A DNA stretch of 64,000 bases, taken from contig OZ253486.1 of NCBI GenBank assembly GCA_965261925.1, positions 1,798,001 through 1,862,000 on the forward strand, written 5' to 3'. This DNA is from Bin87 sp965261925. Lineage in GTDB: Bacteria > Chloroflexota > Dehalococcoidia > Lucifugimonadales > UBA3495. Made by a program: the position numbers and the translations under genes. Below the pieces are notes generated by a model. That model saw only the letters and a list, made by a program, of their open reading frames with translations, was not told the origin of the DNA and made no database searches. Below, piece after piece: positions 52,794-61,026 of the stretch; position 1 is the first letter of the stretch; the number at the start of each line of letters is the position of its first letter.

Positions 52794-54225
52794 GTAACTG
52801 TTCAGACTTGAGGGGAAGCGAGTAGTTGACGGCAGGCGTTGAGGGTGTTGAGACCTTGTGCCCGCCAGGTGCCGAAGATTGACGCCAGCGTCATCTTGGT
52901 GGCAGTACCCCGGTCCGAGCGGGTGCCCCCACTGACCTTGCGGCTGACCACCAGATGGCGCAGGCTGCGCTCGGCGGCGTTGTTGTCCGGCGGCACCTCC
53001 GGTTCGGCCACGAAGACGAAGAGTTCTTTGATGTGTTTCTCCATGCGTCGGCACAGCCTGGCTTGGGCGGCTGACGGGTCATCCAGGTAGGGCCGGCAGA
53101 GGACCAGCAATCGTCTTTCCAGGGCCATTTTGGCGGTGCGGCGTTGTTGCTCTGCGGGGTGGGTAAAGACCGTGGCCTGACGGTAGAGTTGGTGGACGGC
53201 GTCAGCCCACTGGGACAGCGATCCATCATCTGGGTAGAGTGATCGCAGGTCGTGGATGTCCCGCAGCAGGTGGGCCCAGCAGCGTTGTTTGGGACCCGCA
53301 TAGTGGTGGTAGGCGGCGTAAAAGTCGCTGACCAGCACACCGGCGAAATCGTCGCCCAAAACCTCGTCCACTACCGCCTTGCCCCGGTTCCGTCGCAGGA
53401 AGTACCGCAGGTTGGGGGTGCTGAAAGTCCACACGTAGCCGTTGTGTCCATCCTGTCGCCAACCCGTCTCATCGGCGTGGACCACCGGACTGCCTCGGAC
53501 CTGTTCCAGGATGTCCGCCACCACCCGTTGGGCCTTGCCAGCCACTTGCTGTGTGGCCGCCACGATGGCCCCCAGGCTGAGTTGCAGCCCATGCACGGTA
53601 TCCAGGTGCCACTGGATGGTGCGCAACGGCAGCCTGGCTTCCTCCCGCAGGACCGCAATCAGGCTGATGACGTTGATCCCCAGGCGCTGCTTGCCCATCA
53701 CCACGCCGTCCAGTTGCGCTTTGGGAACACAGCAGCGTCGGCAGCGGGGACAAGTGCGGGTCAGGTAAACGTGCTCGGTTACCTGCGCCGGAACCTGCGG
53801 CAGGTCGATCACCTCCCGAGTGCGCTGGGCCCAACCCCCAGACAACTGGGTCCCGCAGTCGGGACACTGCTCCACCACATGCTCCACGCGGTGGGTGGGC
53901 GTCATGCGGGCTCGGGCAAAGCCGTGAGGTCGGGGTTTGCGAGGTTCCTTGGGACGTGCTGGCTCCCGGTCTGCTTTGGGTTTCAGACCGGGCATCCGGC
54001 GGGAGCCTTTGGGTTTGGCTTGCCCTTCCAACTGGGCAATGCATTTCTCCAGCCGCTCAATGATGGCCTGCTGTCGGACGATGATGCCAATCAGAACATC
54101 CCGGTCGGCAGTCCTGAGATCGATTTCGGTATCCATCCCAGTTATATGACATAACCACCGCCCCCAAAGCCAGCCACCCGCACACCAAGTTCCGCCAATT
54201 CGCCTCACCAACTCTGAACAGTTAC
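52794..54225 (-). mobile_element. IS66-family element, single gene, 8-bp target duplication
   Basis: The ends are GTAACTGTTCAGA at 52794 and TCTGAACAGTTAC ending at 54225. CCTGGCGA is duplicated at 52786-52793 and 54226-54233, the typical 8 bp of IS66. It contains only the tnpC-type transposase, no tnpA/tnpB, like the ISBst12-type subgroup. Confidence 0.93.
52802..54136 (-). CDS. tnpC: IS66-family transposase
   Basis: The protein has 444 residues from ATG 54136; the upstream open frame reads out of the element and is not included. An N-terminal leucine-zipper-like coil ('VLIGIIVRQQAIIERLEKCIAQLEGQ') and a basic stretch precede a zinc ribbon with CPDCG and CPRC. DDE residues are in 'SPVVHADETGWRQDG' (Asp), 'VLVSDFYAAYHHY' (Asp) and 'PPDNNAAERSLRHLVV' (Glu). 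The gene is intact. Confidence 0.94.
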   Translation of the reverse strand: MDTEIDLRTADRDVLIGIIVRQQAIIERLEKCIAQLEGQAKPKGSRRMPGLKPKADREPARPKEPRKPRPHGFARARMTPTHRVEHVVEQCPDCGTQLSGGWAQRTREVIDLPQVPAQVTEHVYLTRTCPRCRRCCVPKAQLDGVVMGKQRLGINVISLIAVLREEARLPLRTIQWHLDTVHGLQLSLGAIVAATQQVAGKAQRVVADILEQVRGSPVVHADETGWRQDGHNGYVWTFSTPNLRYFLRRNRGKAVVDEVLGDDFAGVLVSDFYAAYHHYAGPKQRCWAHLLRDIHDLRSLYPDDGSLSQWADAVHQLYRQATVFTHPAEQQRRTAKMALERRLLVLCRPYLDDPSAAQARLCRRMEKHIKELFVFVAEPEVPPDNNAAERSLRHLVVSRKVSGGTRSDRGTATKMTLASIFGTWRAQGLNTLNACRQLLASPQV

Positions 54226-54302
54226 CCTGGCGAAACCTGGTTGACTTGGTGGCGCAGATACCAGGCCCCGCACCCCCTGCCGCTTCGTACCATTGAGGTC
54301 CC

Positions 54303-54344
54303 CAATGATACAACTCGCGATTCGCCCGGGGGCTATTACGCAAA
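54303..54344. repeat. Diverged core copy of dispersed repeat
   Basis: CAATGATACA, GATTCGCCC and CTATTACGCAAA match the right-hand core of the 230-bp repeat at about two thirds of positions. It lies beside the IS66 and IS5 elements. Confidence 0.45.
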
Positions 54345-54390
54345 TCCGTACCGACCTACCTCAAGGTCCGTGCTGTTATAGGGGGTGTCG

Positions 54391-54759
54391 TCAAAAGAGT
54401 TTGCTCCAGACCATCACTGCCCGGAGTTGGCAGATGGCCAAATAAGACGCCGTTCTCTTGGCATAACGGGTCGCCACCCCGCGCCACTGCTTGAATTCCA
54501 GGAATCCGTTCTCCACCAGGTGCCGCAGCTTGTACCGCTCCCGGTCATAGTCCCGCTTTTCTCTACGGTTGCTTTTGGGCGGTATCACTGGGTCCATTCC
54601 CAATCCCCGGACGGTGGCGATGATTTCATTGGTGTCATCGGCTTTGTCCGCCAGCAGGCACTCCGCTGCTATGCCCTCAAGCAGAGGCAAAGCCTGGGAG
54701 CAGTCGGCAACCGTACCCTCGGTCACCGCCAGCCTTACCGGCATTCCGTGGGAACCCAC
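54391..54759 (-). CDS. IS427-group transposase, second frame (OrfB)
   Basis: The ~122 residues contain 'VADCSQALPLLEGIAAECLLADKADDTNEI' (second Asp in LADKADD) and 'YKLRHLVENGFLEFKQWRGVATRYAKRTASY' (Glu in VENGF). It overlaps OrfA in another frame and has no RBS of its own, so it is expressed as a fusion by frameshift. The catalytic triad is complete when fused. Confidence 0.85.
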   Translation of the reverse strand: MGSHGMPVRLAVTEGTVADCSQALPLLEGIAAECLLADKADDTNEIIATVRGLGMDPVIPPKSNRREKRDYDRERYKLRHLVENGFLEFKQWRGVATRYAKRTASYLAICQLRAVMVWSKLF

Positions 54760-55154
54760 CGCCAGGTGCAGCTTGCGGTTCCGCCCCCTTTAGTGCGGGC
54801 AATGGACTGATTTCCGCCCGGGGCGCCAGCGCTGTGGGGATGGGCCTTGATATAGCTGGCGTCTATCATCAGCCACTCGAAATCAGGGCCATCCATCACC
54901 GCCTCCAACAGTCCGGGCCACACGCCCCGATCCCGCCAGCGGCAGAAGCGGCGGTGGGTGTTCTTCCAGTCTCCGTAGTCCGGGGGCAAATCGCGCCAAG
55001 GAGCGCCGGTGCGCAGAATCCAGCACCCGGCGTCGATAAACTGCCGGTTGTCCGGGGCCGGTCGGCCTCTCTTGCCCTCTACCCCAGACAAATGCGGCCT
55101 CAACCGTTCCCAAACGGCATCGGTCATATCGTGGCGCCGGTGCGCTGCCGTCAT
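54735..55154 (-). CDS. IS427-group transposase, first frame (OrfA)
   Basis: The protein has 139 residues from ATG 55154 (55169 possible). 'MTDAVWERLRPHLSGVEGKRGRPAPDNRQFIDAGCWILRTGAPWRDLPPDYGDWKNTHRRFCRWRDRGVW' is the DUF4096 domain, and 'FEWLMIDASYIKAHPHSAG' holds the first catalytic Asp. The frame runs off at 'ARTKGGG'. OrfB continues from the overlapping GGGGGC-containing stretch, a typical slippage site. Confidence 0.85.
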   Translation of the reverse strand: MTAAHRRHDMTDAVWERLRPHLSGVEGKRGRPAPDNRQFIDAGCWILRTGAPWRDLPPDYGDWKNTHRRFCRWRDRGVWPGLLEAVMDGPDFEWLMIDASYIKAHPHSAGAPGGNQSIARTKGGGTASCTWRWVPTECR

Positions 55155-55229
55155 TCCCCCACCTTCCACGCTCTCCCCTTTTACAGAAATTTACCACCCT
55201 ACCGCCATTTTGACGACACCCCCTAGTAT

Positions 55230-55886
55230 TCAGTCAATGTTGGAGTGGCAGGGATAAAACCGCTGCAGTTTGTGTCTGGCATCCTGAGTGGTGAACCGCC
55301 AGTCGATGGTGGCTTCCTTAGCGTTACGCTCAGTCTCATAGATGCTGATGGCCCGTTGCAGGGCAAGTTCGTCGGGATTGCGCCCCTGGAGACAAGCGCG
55401 GGTCAACACGCTGAATTCAATCTCGGCCATGTTCAGCCAACTGGCGTGCTTGGGAGTGTGGTGAAACTCCAACCGTTTCACGATGCGCCGAGCCTCAGCG
55501 GCCGGAAAGGTCTCGTACAGGGAAGCCATGCGGTGGGTGTTCAGATTGTCAAGCACCACCCGTACCACTGGAGCGTGGGGATAGGCTACATCCACCAACC
55601 ACCGCATCTGGTGGGCGAAGTCCTGCAGGGTACGGCGTTCGGTGATGGCTATGTGGCGCCAGCCCGCCAGAGGCTCACAGGTCAAGAAGAGATTGCGGGT
55701 ACCGCCGCGCCGGTACTCGTAGTCCTGGCGTCGCGGGCGTCCCGGTTGGGCGGGCAGTGGCGGTCGGGTATCGGCCAGCAGTTGGGTGGAGGTCTCGTCG
55801 AAGCACACCACCGGCCGGTTTGGGTCGTAAGGTTCGGCGTAGAGGTCCAGCACGTCCTCCATGGCGGCCACGAACTCTCCGTTCAC
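55230..55886 (-). CDS. IS630 transposase, catalytic frame
   Basis: The 218 residues contain 'RPVVCFDETSTQLLADT' (first Asp-Glu), 'VVRVVLDNLNTHRMASLYETF' (second Asp, DNLNTH) and 'HASWLNMAEIEFSVLTRACL' (Glu). It lacks an own start signal. It is reached by a -1 shift from the upstream frame at the A7 run (55930-55936), which joins 'RLRLKKN' to 'ILQPWRKQQWCIPKV'. Confidence 0.88.
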   Translation of the reverse strand: MNGEFVAAMEDVLDLYAEPYDPNRPVVCFDETSTQLLADTRPPLPAQPGRPRRQDYEYRRGGTRNLFLTCEPLAGWRHIAITERRTLQDFAHQMRWLVDVAYPHAPVVRVVLDNLNTHRMASLYETFPAAEARRIVKRLEFHHTPKHASWLNMAEIEFSVLTRACLQGRNPDELALQRAISIYETERNAKEATIDWRFTTQDARHKLQRFYPCHSNID

Positions 55887-56353
55887 CTTGGGGATGCACC
55901 ACTGCTGCTTCCGCCACGGCTGGAGGATGTTTTTTTCAGCCGCAGACGCACCGTCTCGTGGGACAGCGACTCCACCAACCCCAACTCCACCGCCTGGTCG
56001 GCCAGCAACCGCAGGGTCCAGTGGTCATGGCCCTCGGGCGCATCGCTGCACGCCAGCGCGATCAGATAGGCTTCGCCCTTGTCATCCAGCTTACGATACC
56101 GGTTGGCTTGGGGATGGTCGTGCAGCACGCCGTCCAATCCCTCCTCGGCGTACCGCCGTTTGGTGCGGAACACCGTGCGCTGCGACGTGTCCAGCGCTGC
56201 CACCACCTGGTTCGCGCTCCACCCTTCGTCAGTCCGGAGCAGGATGCGCGCCCGAGTGATTACCCGAGCCGAATGCTGGCCGCTTCGGATCAATTGCCGG
56301 AGCCGTTCTCGCTCCTCCGACGTCAACTGTACCCCGTATTTCTCCTGAACCAT
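55883..56353 (-). CDS. IS630 transposase, N-terminal HTH frame
   Basis: The protein has 156 residues: 'MVQEKYGVQLTSEERERLRQLIRSGQHSARVITRARILLRTDEGWSANQVVAALDTSQRTVFRTKRRYAEEGLDGVLHD' is the tandem HTH DNA-binding region of IS630. The frame ends soon after the A7 slippery sequence, and a -1 shift gives the full ~360-residue enzyme. Confidence 0.88.
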   Translation of the reverse strand: MVQEKYGVQLTSEERERLRQLIRSGQHSARVITRARILLRTDEGWSANQVVAALDTSQRTVFRTKRRYAEEGLDGVLHDHPQANRYRKLDDKGEAYLIALACSDAPEGHDHWTLRLLADQAVELGLVESLSHETVRLRLKKTSSSRGGSSSGASPR

Positions 56354-56447
56354 GGATTACGCACCTCCCGCACTGCTGATTGCTACTCAGCGTAGCCATT
56401 TCGGCTCACCTCTCGCCGTATCTGTCGATACAGGTTTGACTGAGTAC

Positions 56448-57080
56448 TAGGCAATCGCTGCCCTCCTGCGTCGGGTTGGTTGTTGTTCCGATAAGGATGA
56501 CGCGGTGGCCAACTCCGTGCCACCTGTCTCCTCTTACACCTCCTCCGGGGACTCTACTTTGAGGGGATTTCGCTACTCCGATTCTGGGGTAGCTGGAGCG
56601 CAGATCGATCAACGAACTGACGATTTTCGTAATCCGATTTGCCCTCAAATTCTGCTTTTCCAGGCAGGTCGGCTCGGTGAAAACTACCTGTCCGGGTAGC
56701 GGCCACGTTTCCGAGGTTTCGCGATTTTCAAGCGCCGTTGGTGCTGCTGATCACCCGTTCCTGCATCGGATGCCGCCGTTGCAATCAGTGATGCTCTCGC
56801 GGCCTGAGACGGTATTTGGTCCTACGCAGCATCCCGACGGATCCCGGCTGGGCGGCTCTCCGGGCGTCTGGGGACGATCCGGGCCGTGTTATGCCGCTAT
56901 GGGGGATTTTGGTGTGCATCGAGGTCATACGCCACACGCCGGCGAGTACCCGTCTTGCGGCCGGCGTGGCCTAACCCTCCTCACACACAATGAGAAGGCC
57001 CGGGTCGTCGCCCGGGCCTTCTCATTGGGCCACGCTGGCACGGTCCGGCAGACCTGCCGCACCGCCTCTGGATGGCATCG
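56448..57080. other. Gene-free stretch with a coding-like dispersed repeat
   Basis: No supported gene. 56563-56700 contains a block (GATTTCGCTACTCCGATTC...) shared with 62996-63223 and partly with 60630-60660, including a short hairpin. Near the end is a perfect 16-bp hairpin at 56989-57026. Confidence 0.5.
56989..57026. terminator. 16-bp perfect hairpin downstream of the protease gene
   Basis: AATGAGAAGGCCCGGG pairs perfectly with CCCGGGCCTTCTCATT around a 6-nt loop, 55 bp after the protease stop. No T-run follows on either strand. It is a strong structural terminator or transcript-end stabiliser. Confidence 0.7.
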
Positions 57081-58402
57081 TCAGTCGGTGGCGACTGACA
57101 TGCCGGAGATCGCGTCGTCGAAATATCGCGCCTGGGAGAATATCTCCCGCCAGCCGAAGTTCCACGTCTTGCCCCGGTGAACGCCGTAGGCCGTGTTGCC
57201 CCAGTAGACCGGACTGCCGCTATCTCCGTCTGCGGCGAAATAGTTCTCCATTGAGACCAGGCGGCATACCCACACGGCGCATACGTTGACCCTCCTGACT
57301 CTTTGGCAATCCCTGTAACTCTCCTTTCCGTTGCGGCACAGTGTTCGCCCTATTTCCGCCGTGCCAACGCCGGTTACGTATCGCTGATTCGTCTCAAGAA
57401 CGGAAATGCTGCCCGCGTAGAAATTGCGACCCATGGTATCCGGCCCGGTGTGCCACTGGACATCACCGTAAAGTCCATGGTGCTTATCCCGGAAGGTCAG
57501 GGCATCGCCGTCGTCCGAGAGGTTGTCGGGGCAATGCGCGGCGGTGGCGATCCCGCGAGTGCCGTTGACCTTGACGTTAAAGCCAGACGTGCAACTGCCC
57601 AACTCCTCGCCGCCCATGTGCTCGGAGCCGCTATCAAGGCCGCCCAAATCCCTCTGGACGACCGACAGGGATATGGTGTGAGAGTGTCCGTGATATTCGG
57701 CCTGGTGGCCTCTTTGGCGCCCTGCTCGGCTGATCGTTCCAACTGGGCTTTCTTTGCATCGGAGGGTGGGGTTTCCATTTTCGCGAATATGACGATCTCG
57801 TTGGTTTCGCCCTCGAAATGGGCTGTGCCATCCTCGACGCCGTTCTACGCCATCACGGAGTAGTAGGCGCCGACTACGGCCTCCACGTATTCCTTTTCGG
57901 TGTATCCCACATTGGTTTGCTTGGTGATCGTGAGGTTCGTGTTCTTGGCCTCGAAGTCCTCAATTGTGATCTGGGCATCTGCGGGGATGGACCCTGAGAA
58001 CCTGATGAGGGCGGTGGACCCGCTGGTGCTGGCGGCTTCGGCGACGCTGTCGGGGTGCTCCTCCTGGATGGCCGTTACCATGCGTGAGAAGTCGTCGCGC
58101 CAGGCATACATTTCGATGGCCTCATCCAGCGTTATCCCATTCGCGTCGGCTATGGATTGCAGGTCGTTCAATTCAGAGGGGCCGCTGACGCTGCTGTGAT
58201 CGGTCGTCACTACGGGCGAGTCCTTGTTTGCCGCGATCAAGAACGCCGATACCGCCGCGATGATGGCGACCAGCAGGAGCGCACTCAAAACTTTTTTGGT
58301 CTTGAACAGGTTGGTCGTGGTTTCTCCGTAAGAGACATGTGGATGCGTCAGGCCATGACGAGCCTCCACAATCGTGGATTCCTCTTGATGGGGTTTGGTC
58401 AA
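57081..58402 (-). pseudogene. Membrane-anchored S1-type serine protease with pro-region, disrupted
   Basis: 58402-57845 encodes a short cytoplasmic tail, one TM helix ('VLSALLLVAIIAAVSAFLIAA') and a pro-like region. A TAG at 57840-57838 ends it where the paralogue at 58455-59261 has GAG. Translation beyond is homologous ('METPPSDAKKAQLERSAEQGAKEATRPNITDTLT'). A frameshift near 57660 then leads into 'ISLSVVQRDLGG', and a chymotrypsin-like domain with 'GIATAAHCPDNL' (His) and 'FAADGDSGSPVYW' (Ser) runs to 57081. One nonsense and one frame change separate the parts. The catalytic Asp is uncertain. Confidence 0.75.
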
Positions 58403-58454
58403 GTTACGTCAAAGCGTTCACCCCCTTGAATCGAACAGATTGTGTCAAGCCGCG

Positions 58455-59261
58455 TCAGTTGGGCGCACGGTAGCCGTCGGTTCCACTGATGTCATGCTGG
58501 ACGACTGACAGCGATATGGCGAGGCTGTCCGTGATGTCCGGCCTGGTGGCGTCGGCGGCGCCGCGCTCGGCTGCCTTCTCCAGAGAGGATAGTTTTTCAT
58601 CGGAGGGCGGAGTTGCCATCTGGACGGTCACGACGATTTCAATGGCGTCGCTGTCGTAATAGGTCACGCTGTCCTGTACGCCGTCCTCTGCCATCACCGC
58701 GAAATGCGCTCCGATTACGGCTTCCTCCGCCTCCCTCTTGGTGAACCCCGGGTCTTTACCGGTTTGTAGGCTGACCGTAACGTGAGGGTTTTCGGACTGG
58801 AATTTGTCGATGGCATTTCGGGCGTTGCCGGGGATGGAACCTGAAAACTTGATCCAGGCCAATGACTCGCCGGTTTTGCCGGCATCAACGACGCTGTCGG
58901 GGTTTTCCTTCTCAATGGCCGTTACCATCTTTGAGAAATCATCGCGCCAGGCAAAACGCATGATGGATTCATCGAGAGTGATGCCATCCTGGATCGCGAT
59001 GAATTGCAAGTCGTTCACTTCAGCGGGGCTGTTGATGCTGGCGTGTTGGCGGATTAGCGCAGCCACGTCGTGTGGGCTCAGCGTCGGCGTGTTGTGGTGT
59101 CTTGCCACCAATTCTTCGTCGCGGCTGGGGGCGTCCGCCATCGTCATGATTACGACCACCACGGCGATCACGCCCAGAATGCCGCCGCCGTAGGCGAGCC
59201 ACATGTACCAGCGGGTCCAACGATTTTTTGGTGAGGCGCGTCGTTCGTTCTCGTTCATCAT
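58455..59261 (-). CDS. Paralogue of the protease pro-region, membrane-anchored
   Basis: The protein has 268 residues from ATG 59261 (GGAGG ~7 nt upstream). TM helix 'WYMWLAYGGGILGVIAVVVVIMTMA' is followed by 'NDLQFIAIQDGITLDESIMRFAWRDDFSKMVTAIEKENPDSVVDAG', 'KFSGSIPGNARNAIDKFQSENPHVTVSLQTGKDPGFTKREAEEAVIGAHFAVMA' and a tail ending before any protease domain. It matches the first ~240 residues of the disrupted protease. The domain alone may act as an inhibitor or regulator, or be a truncated duplicate. Confidence 0.65.
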   Translation of the reverse strand: MMNENERRASPKNRWTRWYMWLAYGGGILGVIAVVVVIMTMADAPSRDEELVARHHNTPTLSPHDVAALIRQHASINSPAEVNDLQFIAIQDGITLDESIMRFAWRDDFSKMVTAIEKENPDSVVDAGKTGESLAWIKFSGSIPGNARNAIDKFQSENPHVTVSLQTGKDPGFTKREAEEAVIGAHFAVMAEDGVQDSVTYYDSDAIEIVVTVQMATPPSDEKLSSLEKAAERGAADATRPDITDSLAISLSVVQHDISGTDGYRAPN

Positions 59262-59489
59262 CGGAAAGCCTCCTATGGAGCCTCGAACCATACGAAAAGG
59301 CACCGCAGGTCCGAGCACATTGGTCAGGCTGCAGTTCCATCGACGGGAAGGGTTCCAGCTGGCACCAGACCATCCACAGCCACTAACCTCGTCGACTACC
59401 CGGCACGCACAATGGACCCAACATACACCCTGGGGTATCGACAGCCAATCATCAGGAAATTTCGCTACTGTCTGTTGGACAGCGCGAGT

Positions 59490-60608
59490 TCACGCGTGCA
59501 GCGTGGTCCCGCCGTAGGCGGCTGGGACGGGCACGAAATCCCGCCTGTACCAGCGTGCCTTGTACTCCATCTTTTGCCGCAGGCCGTACCAGCCTTGGGC
59601 GAGGATTCCCCGATTCAGGGCACGCTTCTGGGCGACGTTCTTGCCCGGATGTTCGACGGTGCCTTTGGCTGACTTGGTGAGGTTGCGGGTTTTGGTGTCC
59701 TCCATGCAGATGATCCGATGTTCCCGGACGATCTGTGTGGACAGGCGGTGTTGGAAACCCCTCATGGACTCATGGCGTGTCTGCTCAACTCTGCGGAGCT
59801 GCGCCAAGGCCTTGAGGTAGCCTTTCGATGGTCGGTTAGTCCAGCGGAAGCGGCGCTTGACACCGTGCTGTGACTTCTGTGAGATGAAGCGGGCGCGGCC
59901 GTCGTGTAGTGCGGCGTCGCGTTGACGTTGCGTCTTCCGCCGCAGGCGGCGCGTCACTTTCTGGTGAGTGCTGTTGTCGATCCCCGGGACTTGCAGGACG
60001 GTGCCAGTGTCGCTCTTGACGGTGATGAGGTGCTTCCGGCCGGGGTCAATGCCGGCGGAGTCCTTGGCTGGTGCAGCCACTGGCTTCGGTTCCAGCTGGA
60101 ATGTCAGCGAGACGACGAGGCCCTTGGGCTTGCGGGTGATCTGGATGACCTTGGGCTGGGTGTCGACGGGCAGGCGTCGGTCGGTGCGGAACCGGATATT
60201 GGGCAGGCCCTTGATGTGGATGGTGGCCCAGCCTGCCATGCCCGTTTTCAGGTGCTGGACTGATGGTTCGGAGATTTCCAGCGTGTCGTTTTGGTGAGGG
60301 CTTTTGGTCGTGGGCTTGCCTACGTCGGGGGCGTTGAAGAACTTGTCGAAGGCTTTGTTGACGCGGCGGGCGGTGCCTTCCAGCAGGCGGCGTGCGCAGG
60401 TCTTGAACTCGGCGTCGTTCCGGTGCAGGTCGGTGAGGTGCTTTCCCTGCAGTTTGCGGTTCCAGCGTCGTCGGTGGACGCCGGTGGCGTGATTGCGATG
60501 TTGGATAAGGGCGTTTTGCAGGTGGCCCATAAGTAGCAGCACGTCGTCGGTGCGGCGGTATCCGGCTTCGGATGTTTGGGCGCGGTACTGTAGCGTGGTA
60601 GGTTCCAT
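59490..60608 (-). pseudogene. tnpB: TnpB (IS200/IS605 family) lacking its C-terminal zinc finger
   Basis: The protein has 372 residues. RuvC-I is 'SAGIDPGRKHLITV' (Asp) and RuvC-II 'RIICMEDTKTRNLTKSAKG' (Glu). The helical N-terminal part is normal. The sequence ends '...RRDFVPVPAAYGGTTLHA', exactly where TnpB should continue with 'tSqtCs.CG' and the third Asp. Downstream codons in another frame look like degraded remains (ELALSNRQ). Without RuvC-III it should be catalytically dead. A TAG-associated hairpin block (AGTAGCGAAATCGCC) lies just upstream of the start (60632). Confidence 0.75.
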
Positions 60609-60649
60609 GGCGTCAGTTTACCTGCTCGCGGAGTAGCGAAATCGCCTCG

Positions 60650-60931
60650 ATAAGGATTTCGGCACTCTTGAGTTTCTAATCGGCGAATTTGAGCATTTGC
60701 TGTTCGGCATCTACGGCATTTGTTGCCCGGTGCTGTCATCAGTTTCGGTGGCTTCAGCTTGGCGGCTGCTTGTGCTGTGTTGAGCTGGCGCTTCGCCAGC
60801 GCGGCCACGATGTTAGGGGCAACTGGTTGCTGTGATGCTCGCTGTGTCTTGGACCTCTGGGCCAGCGGCAACTTGATCCTCATGTGCCGCAGTGCTACCT
60901 GAACGAGCAGTGCGAAGACCTTGAGAATCAT
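60650..60931 (-). pseudogene. C-terminal relic of a DDE transposase
   Basis: 'MILKVFALLVQVALRHMRIKLPLAQRS' (60931 downward) resembles the C-terminus 'ACLATALAHL...HMRHMRIRLPAAK' of the frameshifted transposase at 61027-62516. The remainder to 60650 has no recognisable content. It is likely the tail of an older copy. Confidence 0.45.
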
Positions 60932-61026
60932 GGGGGCTGGCCCAGTCGTGGGCCCGACGTCCGATTTGGTTTACAGTCGGTCTCCAGCGTACGGATCCGC
61001 CATGCCGACGCCCAACCGGTGCATCC

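Larger units (their letters stand above)
54381..55223 (-). mobile_element. IS5-family (IS427-group) element
   Basis: The ends are GGGGGTGTCGTCAAAA at 54381 and its exact reverse complement ending at 55223. TA flanks both sides (54379-54380, 55224-55225). Two overlapping reading frames, expected to be joined by frameshifting, encode the transposase. The right TA is also the left TA of the neighbouring IS630. Confidence 0.92.
55226..56447 (-). mobile_element. IS630-family element
   Basis: The ends are GTATTCAGTCAA at 55226 and ...TTGACTGAGTAC at 56447, in TA dinucleotides (55224-55225 and 56448-56449). This is consistent with IS630/Tc1-mariner. Two overlapping frames are joined by a run of seven A on the minus strand. 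Confidence 0.9.

Noticed and set aside
57838..57840. The TAG in the protease gene as a programmed recoding site
   Set aside because: A separate frame change further downstream in the same gene makes simple decay more likely; no downstream stimulatory structure was evident.
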